Assembly: GCA_001970955.1 (NCBI GenBank)
Contig: MPUH01000143.1
Span: 1-64,000 of the forward strand
Source: Stentor coeruleus
Lineage: Eukaryota > Ciliophora > Heterotrichea > Heterotrichida > Stentoridae
DNA length: 64,000 nt
Direction of reading: 5' to 3'
Shown here: in pieces, positions 18,921-31,157 of the stretch
Numbering within the stretch: position 1 is the first letter of the stretch
Layout of the letters: every line of letters starts with the position of its first letter
Translations under genes and position numbers: made by a program
Notes under the pieces: generated by a model
Databases searched by the model: none
The model's input: only the letters and a program-made list of their open reading frames with translations
What the model was told of the DNA's origin: nothing

Positions 18921-20700
18921 ATGAAATATTTCTATAGCAAAGGAGATCTTCATTCAATTATTAAAATTTTACTCCCCGAAAAGCTACTATTAAGCAAGTT
19001 TAGTCTTGCCCTTTTAGTATCTTCTGGAAGTGCATTATGCTTTCCTTTAGCTATGGTATTAAACATTTAGAAAGATATTTATGCCTTGTGCGAAGAAAAA
19101 ACAGAAGTCTCAAAGATACTTAAAGTTGTTGCTAAGTGGACTGCAATTTTCACTATCGGATCTTTAGGGACTTATTATCGTCGTCTTACAATAGATCAAC
19201 TTGTAAAAAATAATATAGGCTAATAAGCTTTCAATGAATTTACGTCATCAATATTACAAGGTGCTTTTGCAGAAGCGAATATCACTTTTTGCTGAACAAA
19301 ATTCAGGGAACTTGTCACATCAACTAGGCCATGATATTTATCAAATTTCTCAGACTGTTGTCTTTGAGTTCTCATCAATTCTTAGAGGTGCAGCATTTTT
19401 CACTGGAGGTCTTGGCTATCTTTTTTATACTTCTGTTCCTTTAACTCTAGTAACAATTTTACCTATTTCAGCACTTGCTTTAGTATCAAAACATTACGGT
19501 GCTATTCTTAAAAAAGAAAGAGAAAAGATGTCAGACATTTCAAGATTTACTCAAGGATATACTCGTGAAAGAATTTCGCAAATAAAAACTGTAAAACTAT
19601 TTACAGCAGAAGGATTTGAATTAAAAAAATATAAAGAACTCCTTGACAAATTATATGGACAAGCAATCAATGTAGCAGGATATTCTGCTATTCATCATGG
19701 ACTTATGGAAGGACTAGGCCAAAATGCACTTCTTTGGTGTATTGGATACGGGGCTTATCTTGTCAGTATTGATTCAGGATTAAGTATTGGTAAACTAACT
19801 GCTTTCGCTATGTATAGCATGTATTCTGGGCTTGGATTCAGGCTTTTATCTACTGGATATACTGAAATGAAAAAAGTTTCTGGAATTTATAAGTTGATTA
19901 ATCAAAATGCAATGCTTCCAGATGTTGAAACTGTTTCGTTTGACTCAGAAAAAGTTCCAACTTCAGTTTTTAATCAAGGAACTCCTTATATTCAATTTCG
20001 CAATTTAACCTTCAAATATCCTACTAGAGATCATTTAGTTTTTGATAATATATCATTTGATATCAAAGCAGGTGAAATTATTGGTATTATCGGCCAAAGT
20101 GGAAGTGGAAAGTCATCTATTTTCAATTTAATAACTCATTTGTATAACCCAACAGCCGGAGAAATATTAATAAACGGAGTTAATATACTAGAAAAGCCAG
20201 CCTGGTGGCCAAGACAAATGATTTCCATTGTTAGTCAAGAAACATTATTATTCACAGGTAGCATTTTAGACAATATAAAATATTCAGATCCTCAAGCATC
20301 AGAAGAAGCTATTATTGATGCATGCAAAAAAGCAGATGCATATGATTTCATTATGGAAATGCCAGATAATTTCAATACATTTGTAGGCGAACAAGGTTAC
20401 GCTTTATCTGGTGGCCAAAAACAGCGCATTTTAATTGCAAGAGCACTCTTGAAGAAACCTAACATATTTTTGTTTGATGAAGCAACTTCAGCTCTTGATG
20501 CAAGCACAGAGGGTTACTTTCAAGATGTTATTGAAAAAGAATTTAAAGGTAAAGGCTATACTGTTATAATTATTTCACACAGAGTCAGATCATTAAAAAA
20601 TGTATGTGATAGAATAATGTTAATTGATGAAGGAAAAATTATTGCTTTAGATACTTTTGAACAATTAGAAACTCATCCAGAATTCAAATTACTTTTATAG
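18921..20700 (+). CDS. ABCB-type half transporter
   Basis: Three exons (18921-19055, 19071-19202, 19219-20700) joined across a 15-nt and a 16-nt intron give 582 residues. Exon 1 starts MKYFYSKGDLHSIIKILLPE. The transmembrane domain fills the first ~330 residues. The ATPase has Walker A GQSGSGKSS (about 380), signature LSGGQKQR (about 484), Walker B FLFDEATSALD (about 505) and the switch His in SHRVRS. One TMD plus one NBD is the ABCB7/8/10/TAP-type half transporter, which acts as a dimer. The similarity to ABCB8/10 suggests a mitochondrial or lysosomal membrane, but no clear presequence is visible. The unspliced frame would begin only at 19234, losing 105 residues. Confidence 0.9.
19056..19070 (+). 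other. 15-nt intron
   Basis: GTATTAAACATTTAG, phase 0, in the ABC transporter gene. Confidence 0.85.
19203..19218 (+). other. 16-nt intron
   Basis: GTAAAAAATAATATAG, phase 0, in the ABC transporter. Its removal gives DQLANKLSMNLR across the junction. Confidence 0.85.
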
Positions 20701-21292
20701 TTAGGAAGTTAGATAATTTAGAAATAAATTCTTTTGATTATACTTTTATTAAATAACTGCTAAAAAATATATCTGTGAAAGCTATTTTAAATTTAATTTT
20801 TGAAAGTAACAGTTTAAATAATTGTTAGAAATTTATTGAAAATTATAAATATACTAAAAAGGTGTTGTCGCATTTAGATTAACTTCTTAGAAGTAAGTAC
20901 AAATTAGCAACTACTATAAAAAGCTTCATGCCTTCTAGATGCTAATATATGAGGTTCAAATTAGTAAAAGTTTTGAATATTCTAATATTTGGAGGATAGA
21001 AAGAAGACTTCTACTAATTTCTAGTATAAAATTGCCATTATTATTCAAAATTATGCAGTTTAGCTTGCACACCAAACTAAACTTTAGCAATAAAAATTTA
21101 CACAATAATCGTATGAAAAATTTTTTATTATCTATTTCATTTTTTTTCTAACCTAAAATTAACATTTTATTTTCTAGGGTCATTACAAATCATCAAGTTT
21201 ATAAAATTTATTTATATCAAGCAGCTTTTATAATATTTATATCATTAAGCACCCTGTATTTGATATTTTTTCAATTTTATAGCTTGTTTATA
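20701..21292. other. Intergenic, no gene seen
   Basis: AT-rich spacer between two + genes. Only a short motif-free open frame occurs. Confidence 0.6.
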
Positions 21293-24200
21293 ATGAAATT
21301 TATTACATTAGTTGTTCTTTTCACTTTTTCTTTTGGCTTAATAGTTAGTCCTATTCCAGAAAACCTCACTCCTCCATCATTTCGTAGGGCAATATCTGTC
21401 GCATATCATCAAGAATCTAATACTATTTATGTCTTCGGTGGGGGAAGACAATCAGGCGAAACTTTTACAAATATCCTTTGGAAGTATAACATAGTAACCA
21501 ACAAATGGAACCAAGTACCTTTAAACTCTCCAAATATCCCTGAACCTCGAGCCGGTTGCTCCATGACAATATTCAACAATTCCATTTATGTCTACGGAGG
21601 AGCAACCAACTATGGGCCTAGTTCTGATTTTTGGAAATATGATCTTGATCAATACATTTGGACAGAAATCGATGTTAATGGAGATGCTCCACCTGAAAAA
21701 GCTTTTATGGCTTATTGCACCTTTGAATGGAATAACACTTATTTTATGGCTATGTTTGGTGGATATAACCAAATAAGTTCATCTAATGACCTTTACTTGT
21801 AAAAAACATTTAGGCTTAATTTAGAAACTTTAACTTGGACGAATAAGATATATAAAGAAGGAGATGATAAGCCTGAAAATAGAGTTGGTGCAGCAATGTA
21901 TTTTTATAATGAAAGCTTGTATATGTGGGGGCTTAGTGATGGAAATAAAGAAAATTCAGAAAATGTTTTTGTTTATCGATATGAACTTAGTGAAGAAAGA
22001 TGGTATATTGTTTGTAAGAATAAAGAGAATATTAGTGCAAGAAATTACCATACAATAACTATTTATAATGATTATTTTTATGTGATTTATGGAGTTTATT
22101 TGAGAGAAGGGTTTGAACCTACTGTAATTAAAAGAATCAACTTACTTACTTGCAGTGAATGGAAAGTAGCTGATTTTAATGCTACTGACTTGAAACTTTT
22201 TATGTTTGGAGCTGTTCATGATGGTTCAGATGTATATGCAGTTTGCGGAAGTACTCAAGCTGAACAGTTTAATTCAGTTATAAGACTAGATATAAAAAAT
22301 CATCAAATTGAGCATGAGTCAAAAAATTATTATACTTTTAAAAGAAGACATAGCTATTCTTTGTTTAGAGTAGAGAATCAACTATTGCTATTTGGGGGAG
22401 CCGATGAAGAGAAATCGTAATTTTTATTTAGATATAACGAACTCTATGTATTTAATATTGATACTGAGAAATGGAATTTGATAATAGCAGAAGGCGACCC
22501 TCCTTCAGCAAGATATGGGCATTGTAGTGCAATATATGAGGGTTTATATTTAATTGTTTTTGGAGGAGAAGACTCTGATAAAAAGTTTGATGATTTTTTT
22601 ATGTTTAACATAAAAACAAAAGAGTGGAAAGAAATTATTCCTACTACAAGCCCTGCAGGGAGATCTGGATGCTGTATGGCTGCTTTTGAAAAATATATAA
22701 TTGTTCAAGGCGGTAAAACTACTTCAGAAGTAACTGAAGATATAATGATTCTTGATATGCATACAAAAGAATTACATATCATAAACAAATACGAAAACTA
22801 TAAAAATGCTGCTGTTCAAAATCATAAATGCTGGGTTGAAGGGTCTAATAATAATGACTCTAATATTATAAGTTTAATAATTGCAACTGGAGAATATAGC
22901 ACAGGGCAGCCTTTAGAAAATGTAGTAAATTTAAAGTTCAATTTATCAAATCTAGATAATAAAGCTCAGTTAAGTACTCGGCACAGTTATAAAGAAGAAT
23001 ATAGATGGGCCTTAGCAGGTGTTATCCCTTTAGACAATTATTTTTTAGTAATAGGAGGTAGTATTTGGTCGATGTATGCATCGAATAAAATATTTCTTAT
23101 TACATACAAGGAAGGTGATAATCATACTATAATACCACTAAATCCAAATGTTGATGAACAAATTTATTTTTATCGACATGATATAGAGCAATATGGAAGG
23201 AATATATATGTTAGCTTTTCTGGTGCTACATACTCAAACGTTGTAAAAAAACAATATTTATTAAGCCATTTTTATAAGATGATACCTGATGATAATGAAA
23301 AAATATATATACCTTGCAGTTCAGGAACTTATGGGGAAAAATGTAAACCATGTCCTGCAGGAACTTATAAAAGTAGTCTTGGAAGTACAGATTGTGTTAA
23401 ATGTCCACAAGGAACTTATAACATGGATGAATCAGCATCAAGCCTAGAATCATGCTTTCCATGTCGTTTTGGGTATTATTCAAATGAAGAAGGAGCTGCT
23501 TTATGTAAAGAATGCGAAGAAGGATTTTATTGCCCTGTAGGAAGTTTGAGTCAAGGAGTGAAAAAGATTTATGAATCTGTTGTAACATCACAACCTTTGG
23601 ATTATACAGCGAATCCTTATGACCCATTTTATGGAAGAGTGTATTATTTTGTGTACTTTACTGGAACGCTAATATTTCTTGTCTATATATTTTTTCCTGA
23701 ATTCCGTAAAAAAATTATTAAAATTGACTATTTTTCTGAGAAGCATGCAACTAAAATCGGTGAGCCCATATTGAAAGTGCGAACTTCCTTAGGAGGTTTA
23801 GTGACAATTATATTCACTGTGTTTCAAATTATATACATATCAAAAGCGTTTACTTCATATCGAACCGATAACATTTTAGAAACAAAAGCTCTAGTTCCCG
23901 CTGTCACACGCTCTGAGGTTTTTTCAGGTACTAAATTTTCAGTTGTAACTGAATTTATTCATTACCCCGGAGTATGTGTTGAAGAAACTTACAATAATTG
24001 CAGCAGGTATTTCTATAAAACACTCCAAGATGTGGATGGAGCTAATGTATTTTGTAAAAAACTCAATGATACATGCATAATAACTTTTGAATGCCCTGAC
24101 TGTATTTTGATTGGAGATCCTATAATATCATACTCTTTATGCGGATTTGGAAGTCTTGCATCAGGTATTAGAGTAAAAGCATCTTCTACTTCTTCAATAC

Positions 24201-24832
24201 CTGGATACGACAGCGAAGAATCTTTTTATATAGGGTTTTCTAATGGATCAGTATTTCGAGGACAAACTAAATCTGAATTCTTCTTTGAAGTTACAAGATC
24301 TGTAAGGCTTATTTAGATTTTCGAATCAGATAGTTCAGATTGGAAATCAGGAACTACAGGGTATCATATTGGTCCTCAAGCTCCTCCGAATTATGGATCT
24401 ACAGTTTCAGGATTAAAGTAAAAAATATTTAGCATTAATTATGAAAACTGTGTTGGAGCAAAAATTTATTTGGATTTAAATGGTTCTGTTTTAGTGACAA
24501 GAAGAATTTTAAAACTTGAGTTTATTTTGCTAGTAACTTCGACTATTGCTGCAGTTTTTGGGTTTCTTGAGATTTTCGGATTGGGAATGATAATTGGTGA
24601 AAGAATAGAAGACTATTATAAATACAGATTATTGAAAATGGTGAAATTTCAGTGGATTTTAGAAGGAAGAGAAATTGTTGTTAGATCTTTTGACTATGAA
24701 ACTGTTAGAAATCGATGCGCAAAAATAAAACCATTAAGTGTTGATGCTAAAGTTCAACCACATGTCAGAAATATCTCAATTCATCATAGTCATTCTGAAT
24801 GCGGAAATATAACTCAAATATCAGAAATTTAA
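21293..24832 (+). CDS. Kelch-repeat, Cys-rich membrane protein
   Basis: Five exons joined by four 15-nt introns give 1159 residues. The start at 21293 opens with a signal peptide (MKFITLVVLFTFSFGLIVS). Kelch-type blades follow through about residue 660, with repeated GG turns and W (VFGGGRQSG, VYGGATNYG, MFGGYNQ, LLFGGADE, VFGGEDSD). Next is a GCC2_GCC3/ephrin-type Cys-rich stretch (CPAGTYKSSLGSTDCVKCPQG, shown as CPAGTYKSS and CVKCPQGTY). A TM segment (YYFVYFTGTLIFLVYIFF), a lumenal loop with paired cysteines, and a last TM (LVTSTIAAVFGFLEIFGLGM) complete it. The C-tail is basic. It looks like a surface adhesion or sensing protein of a kind common in ciliates; ligand unknown. Each exon end shows a stop codon if unspliced. 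Confidence 0.85.
21799..21813 (+). other. 15-nt intron
   Basis: GTAAAAAACATTTAG, phase 2, in the kelch gene. Confidence 0.88.
22417..22431 (+). other. 15-nt intron
   Basis: GTAATTTTTATTTAG, phase 2, in the kelch gene. Confidence 0.88.
24302..24316 (+). other. 15-nt intron
   Basis: GTAAGGCTTATTTAG, phase 0, in the kelch gene. Confidence 0.85.
24418..24432 (+). other. 15-nt intron
   Basis: GTAAAAAATATTTAG, phase 2, in the kelch gene. It is identical to the Pol I intron at 61589. Confidence 0.88.
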
Positions 24833-26099
24833 TTTTTTTTCTTAATAAATTATGAGGTAACTTCAAGGATATTGTAATTTATCTATAATTTGGCATAAAA
24901 TAATGATAGGAAAAGCTAATGATATATTGGGTTGAAAATAGAATACTTTAAAGACAGTTTTAGAAAAAAGTAGATATTAATTATACGAATTCTTAAAGAA
25001 AAACGGAATGAGGAAATATAGATATACTTGAAAAGAGAGATAATATTGAAGGAGTAGGATGAAAATAAAGTGTATTATTACGAGATAATATATAAAAAAA
25101 AATATATGCTTAACAATATTTATACTTTTTAGTTTTATTTTATTATTTAAACTTGAATCCTAAGGCAAATCAAATTTAGAACTTTTAAAAAAAGATAAGG
25201 TATAAATAATCACATAAATAAGTTAGTGATGCAGTTTTAAAAATTTATGTGATTATGGTTATATAATAAATAAGTGATATCTTTAATAAAATATACTATA
25301 TAAATTTTCTGAGTATTATTATAAAAGTTTGATAATTTAATATATTGGTTTGCTAGATTAAAGTTTTAAGATATAACTTATATGCTGATACATAGAATTT
25401 AAATACTATTTTATATCTAATATTTCTGAATAGGATAATTAAGAGTGATGATAATTAATTTAATCTAACAAAGTTTTTCTTTAAAAACATAAACATGTTT
25501 ATAATATAAATTTACCAATGCTGAATGAACAAAAAAAGTCTAATCACTAAAATATAAAATCTAAAATTCCACTTCTCTTTAAACACCTTCTCTTTCTAAT
25601 ATTTTTTCATACAAATCGCTGCTTTTTCATAGATCACCTGATTTTACCTCATAAAGAAAATCTTTAAACTTAATTTTAATCTCCCAGTTTATTAATTACC
25701 ATTCTGTTTAAAACAAACAAATCTGAGACCTTCCCTTGACCCGAACAGTGGTCCCCAAATCCTCTTTACTACTACAAATCTTAAATCTCACACTAAACTA
25801 ACCTTTACATCCTTTAAATCATCTAACTTAATACAACAAACACATGAAACAATAGCAAAGCTCCTCCTCTAGCATCTTCTTCCTAAAATCTATCTAATTC
25901 TCTACAAAATCTTGCATAATCCAACTCATAAAAGCCTAAAACCTAACATGTCTATCTCAACTTCCAAAAAATACCCTAAACCCAAAACCTTCAAATTCCT
26001 TATTCTGACTCTACCAAATACATTAATAACTCTTATCCAGTATTATAATCCTTTCAAAAAATCATAAAAAGTTTAAACCCTCTCGAGTAATTAATTAAA
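24833..26099. other. Convergent intergenic region, strong skew switch
   Basis: No gene seen. The first part (to about 25100) is G-rich on +. The last 500 bases (25560-26090) are C-rich with very few G. The region is flanked by the 3' ends of both neighbours. Confidence 0.65.
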
Positions 26100-26720
26100 T
26101 TACATTACCACACAAGCATTCGTGCAGCTGATTTTTTTAGTGTCATTCTCCAAATTGCAAGAATGCTGCTGGCGTATTTTTTCTTGTAAGGTCTGAATCT
26201 CAGATTTCAGACTATTATTCTCATCAGCTCTTTGAGTTAAAGCTTCTTCATTCATAGAAAGTCTCTGGTTAAGTTGAACGATGCTTTTTGATAGACTTGA
26301 AAGTAAGTCCCGACTTCCTTGAAAAGATGCACTTGTGTTATATAAGCTTTCAAGGTTAGCTCCACTCATTTTAAGTCTCTTAGTTTCTTGATGAAATTTT
26401 TTGCTTGTGTCCATACAATTTTTTACCTCAATTTGAAGCTCGATTAAGCTTTTATGTGCGCTTTTAATTATATCGATATCCGGACTTTTGCTAGATTTAC
26501 CAGGAAAAATCTCGTCATCAGTGTAAACAATCGACAACTCACAGTAGTCGTCATTTGCTTCAGGCATTTCTATGACCTTTTTTATGGGTTCTTTTTCGAC
26601 CTTGAGTTCTTTTTCAACCTTGGGTGCTTTTAAGAACTTTGTTGGTGAGCTGGTTTGGGTCCTGGGCCTTGAATGAAAACGTGTTTGGCGACTTTTGAGT
26701 AGATTTGATTGCTTATTCAT
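26100..26720 (-). CDS. Unrecognised coiled-coil protein with CaaX box
   Basis: Encodes 206 residues. The N-terminus is basic (MNKQSNLLKSRQTRFHSRPR), followed by a KVEK repeat and an acidic patch (YTDDEIFPGK). A coiled coil follows from about 85 to 190 (SLSKSIVQLNQRLSMNEEAL and LKSEIQTLQEKIRQQ). It ends CTNACVVM: CVVM is a canonical CaaX box with Met last, the form preferred by farnesyltransferase. The protein is therefore probably prenylated and membrane-tethered. No family recognised. The gene stands alone, with over 1 kb of non-coding DNA on each side. Confidence 0.75.
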   Translation of the reverse strand: MNKQSNLLKSRQTRFHSRPRTQTSSPTKFLKAPKVEKELKVEKEPIKKVIEMPEANDDYCELSIVYTDDEIFPGKSSKSPDIDIIKSAHKSLIELQIEVKNCMDTSKKFHQETKRLKMSGANLESLYNTSASFQGSRDLLSSLSKSIVQLNQRLSMNEEALTQRADENNSLKSEIQTLQEKIRQQHSCNLENDTKKISCTNACVVM

Positions 26721-29558
26721 TTATAAGAGTTAAATCATATTTGGTGTTGAGTGGGCTAATTTTATTCAATTTTATGCTATTTATCAATAACATATACACA
26801 TATTTATGTTACTTGGTGAATATAAAGTTTTTATTTGTTTATTATTAAAAGGCTAATCACTCAAAGAATCATTAATTAAAATCGTAAAAAGAAAATCATT
26901 AAACTTTAACATTACTATAATAATCATTAAATTAAAGTCTTCGAGATTCTAAAACAATTTTCCTATAAATTTTAATAAAAATAATACTAATTTAGATATT
27001 ATAGCATCATGTCTAGCTTATTTCTATAAAAATTACAATTCTATTGAGATTATGGTATGCAAGATATAATATATATCGTAATATATATACATATATAAAT
27101 GTAATAATTTTATAGACACAAATATATTTAGATATGATTGATATCTTTACTTATTATCCTATTATTTATCAATTTTTATAGAAATAATTATGGTTTATAT
27201 TGAAACTAATATCTTTTATAATTAATTTTAAGTTTTTACTTTCTTGCTTATGATAAAGAGTTTAGAGTATCTTGTGTTTTCATATAGTTTATAAACTTTA
27301 AATTAAAGCTTACAATAATTTTGAGAAAAAATCTGAAATGGATATTCGGACAATTAATAAGAAAAACTGTTTTCTGTGGCTAAAGCCCTGTTGCTTGTTT
27401 ATGCAAAAAAGTGCTCATATCTGATATTTCTAATGAAAGGCAAACTTCATGCAATTTCCAAAAAGTCTCACTTAATGGCGGCATTTGCTAAAACCCAATC
27501 TCCTTGATTAACTTCAAAAATACAAGAAGTTAAAGAGTGCTGGAAGAAATAATCGGAAGAGAATGAAAAATTACTGGATTCAATTTCGTTTCTAGTTTTA
27601 TATAATTAATAGGGTTTCTTTATAGAACTATATATTTTTGATTTTCAGCATTTTATTAGTATTTGAAATGAGGTAATTCCATGATTTAAGAAAATTGTTA
27701 AACTTTAGTTTTCATAATAAATAGAATGAAAGGATAAACTATTTTAAAATGATTAAGAACTTAGCATTACTTCAGCTAGAAATTAGCCTGATAATCTCTC
27801 CGACTAATCATATAAAAATTTTAAGCCTTAATATTCTATGACAAAATATTATATTTCACTTCATCTTTAATTTGATTAAACTTTAAGTCAACCGAACCTA
27901 AATTTTATAAGAGCACCCAATCAAAAGTAATTTTTAAGTAAAATCCTCTTGGAGCATTTAAATTAGTCAAAACTTAACCTTGGGATTTTTTATTTAAGAT
28001 TGCAAACTAAATTTGGGTCAAGAAATGCTATAGAGGCTTAACTTCAAAAGAAAAATGGTATAAAAAAGATATGACATAATTTGGTTATAAATGGAAATGA
28101 ATAACTCAAGATTGGATATAAATAATATCTTTATATATCTAGGTAGAAAAAAAGAAAAATGTAGACAAATGGCATTTGAATATCTTTACTAATAAAATTG
28201 TTATTTTTGTATTTATAGAGTAATACACATTTTAAAAAGATCAAAGCATAAAATATTTGTTTTGAATAAAAAGCTAGTCATATAAATTAAGATTTTTTGA
28301 TGCACGGAAAGTTTCTTCTTTTTCTTGCCGAATCTTTGAAATATGCTTGACATGCTTCTTAGCACCTTTGTTTTTCCAATACAGCTACTTGTTGCACATG
28401 ATCTTTTTCTGCACCTTTCTTCATCCGCAAAATAAATTTTTATAACTTCCCTCTTTTATCTCAAAAATTCTTCTTCTCTGCTTATTCTTTAAATCTTCAC
28501 TTTTATAACTCATATTCTAATCGCCTTCACTTCGTCATAATCCTTTATTTTCTCACTTTTCAAATAATTTTCCACACTTTTCAAATATAGCATATTTTTT
28601 ATTTTTCGCTAACCAAATCGTTTTATAATATCTTCTTTTAACCTGATCATTTTTGCGAAGTCCCTCATCACTTTTTAGAATTTTTTTGAATTTCCCTTTT
28701 ATTCTACATCCTTCTTTTATAATAATTTCTGATTCTTTATTTTTTTTCCTAGTATTTTAATCTTAGTTTTTCATTCATCAAGTGCTATACTGTTTGAAAC
28801 TTGTTTAATGTCGAATTGTAAAATATTTTTGGATTGAAAGGATTTTGCCAGGCATTAGGTGTAGTTGTTTACATTAAATTTGCATTTTGCTTTGATATGT
28901 CTATGTTAAGAGTAGTTTCAGGTCAGTTATTTCGAGTTCTAAATTAAAGAGTATTCCATTTTATATATTTTTTATCTGAATTGCTTATTAAGCTGATTAT
29001 AATTCATTAAATTAGGTGTATTTATAGGGAGAGGATTCATCTTGATAAATTGTGTAATAGTTTAAGTTTTCATGTGAATAAACTCTTATGAGGAAAGATG
29101 AGGAAGAAAAAATTATTTATCAGAAATCGAATATTTTAGGGCTCGAGATAAGGATTTTGATGATATTTAATATAAAAATTAATACAAAATATAAATTTAT
29201 GAGAAGCTTACTTTTTATTTGTATTAAAATGCACCCAATCAAACTTATTATTTAACGCATTGAAATATAGCTTCACCTTAATATTAAACTATTAATTCAT
29301 TTGAAATTATTATTATCCTTAAAACTTAAACAAAGACATATTTTAGCACCCTAACAGCCTAATTTTTTTCTTCACAACCCACAAATAACTCGAAAATACT
29401 ATTATCACTAAAATCCCATCACTTCTTTATACTCCCTAATCAATAAAATATTAATTAATCACTTCATCCTTCAAACCATTATCCACACAAAAACTAAACT
29501 TTAAACTTTCCCAGGACCTCATACTTTTCACCTAACTCACCTATTCAATATATAATAT
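26721..29558. other. 2.8 kb intergenic region with decayed coding-like patches
   Basis: No intact gene. Two patches of raised GC look like relics: 27340-27600 (unassigned) and 28300-28780 on the minus strand (listed separately). The 200 nt before 29559 are C-rich on +, typical of 5' flanks here. Confidence 0.5.
28302..28780 (-). pseudogene. Possible decayed gene, family unknown
   Basis: On the minus strand, coding-like runs alternate between frames. One frame gives KSVENYLKSEKIKDYDEVKA. The other gives MSYKSEDLKNKQRRRIFEIK, then KKHVKHISKIRQEKEETFRA and a stop. Many stops interrupt both. The Lys/Glu-rich composition and codon choice resemble nearby genes. No 15/16-nt introns repair it. No homology recognised. 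Confidence 0.35.
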
Positions 29559-30266
29559 ATGGCAAGTACAAAATTCCAAGAACGATTCAAAAATCGTTTT
29601 GCAGTCATCTCCCAAGATGGCAGCATCCAAATAAACCCCGAAAGTGCAATAATCAAACCAACAGAATCTCAGCTTCACAGCACTGTAATAAAATCATCAG
29701 CTAGTTACATCATAAGCTCAGGTGTTCCTTCCCCAGCTCCTAAAGCTATGCTCAGAAGCTCAGAAAACTCATTTTATGGCTCTGACTCTGTAGCATATAC
29801 TGAGCCTATAGGGTCTTTAAACTCCCACAAATACCGTGAATCAAGTGAGAAATCCCCAAAAAGAATGCAATATCAAAGTGCTGACCCTTTAAGGAAAAAA
29901 GCTGTCAGTACAATTGAAAGCCTTGGGAGTAAAAACAAGTCGTATATCAAAAGTACTGACTTTAAGCCTTATACATTAAAAGACTATAAAGTTATTAAAC
30001 CAAAAGATTACTATCAACTTGGAGGGCTTGGACCTTCTAATATAGGCACAGATGATTGGGTGAAAAAGAAAGAGCTGAATAGCAAAAGGTGGAAATATGG
30101 TAAAGACATTTATTACTTCAACGCTGCAAAGCTGCCATTATTCCCTATAACTCATTCAACAAAATCTAAAATAGTTGAAGAAAACCCTCGCCAACGAGCT
30201 TTGGAGTTTGCTAAAAAAATCATTAAACCTCCTTTAAAACCCCAATCTTTCAGTGATTACCTTTAA
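29559..30266 (+). CDS. Unrecognised basic protein
   Basis: Encodes 235 residues starting MASTKFQERFKNRFAVISQD, with no hydrophobic segment and no coiled coil. The first half is Ser/Pro-rich (SSGVPSPAPKAMLRSSENSF). The second half is Lys/Tyr/Pro-rich with short aromatic blocks (KPKDYYQLGGLGPSN and WKYGKDIYYFNAAKLPLFP), ending KPQSFSDYL. Small basic proteins with such Tyr/Pro blocks are often microtubule-associated inner proteins of cilia. That comparison is impressionistic and I assign no function. The preceding 200 nt are strikingly C-rich. It stops with TAA. Confidence 0.7.
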   Translation: MASTKFQERFKNRFAVISQDGSIQINPESAIIKPTESQLHSTVIKSSASYIISSGVPSPAPKAMLRSSENSFYGSDSVAYTEPIGSLNSHKYRESSEKSPKRMQYQSADPLRKKAVSTIESLGSKNKSYIKSTDFKPYTLKDYKVIKPKDYYQLGGLGPSNIGTDDWVKKKELNSKRWKYGKDIYYFNAAKLPLFPITHSTKSKIVEENPRQRALEFAKKIIKPPLKPQSFSDYL

Positions 30267-31157
30267 TATTAACCCAGAATAATATAAAAATACGCTAATT
30301 TTTTTAACAAAAAGGCATATTGCTGTATAAAAATACTTTTTTCTATAATAGTTTATCATTTAAATATCCTATATTATTAGGATTTAAATATGTTATTGTA
30401 ATATTAATCTAATGATTATTATGTTGTTAAGCTATTGTAATGTGGAATAATTGCACTGAAAATTTTCTCTTAACTAGCTATCAAGGAGGTATATATTATG
30501 TGCTTGAATATTAAGATACAATTTAGGGTATTTTATTATTGAAATTATTGAAGTTTATTAGAAATGTTAATTTTTAGATTTCAAAGAGTGCATGATTTGT
30601 TATGGAGATTGTGAGGTAATGGATTAGGTTTAATGAGTAAATGATGGAATAGGGTTATTTTTATTGAAGTTGTTTGATTGGCTTTAATGAAGAGATTATG
30701 AAATATGGTTATGCTTATGGTAGCGAATTGATAAGGTTGATTGAAAAAATAGTTTAAAGTTGGAAGATTATTTAAAGTATTTTTTTGGATGTATTTTATG
30801 AGGCTTTAGATCCTTTAGTTAGTATTAGTATGCTATTTGATGAAAAAATAATTTTATTTTGTTAATTGATTATATGATCTTAAAGCGGATTAGGAAAATA
30901 TATTTCAATCAGAATTATTAAAATCTAAAAATATGAATAGCCAGTTATATAATTTATAGTGCTTATTACTGTTCTTTTCAGTAATAAATACACATATCTT
31001 ATTAATAAATTAAAAGCCAATATTTCCTCACTGGATATATAAATTTCAATCTGAAGCCAAAATATTATTTAATATAAAAGCAAGCAAATTAAAACTTCGA
31101 CTATTATGAATATAATTTGTGCCAATAGAACTACAATAGCTAGTCTGGTGAATATAA
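30267..31157. other. Intergenic, no gene seen
   Basis: G-rich on + just after the upstream gene (30480-30800), shifting towards C before the next. No open frame with recognisable content. Confidence 0.6.

Noticed and set aside
27340-27600. Possible HMG-box fragment (KECWKK followed by SEENEKLL)
   Set aside because: The match is short, stop-interrupted and not specific; no neighbouring HMG features.
29345-29352. Single CCCTAACA unit
   Set aside because: One isolated 8-mer is expected by chance; only the 17129 run has repeated units.
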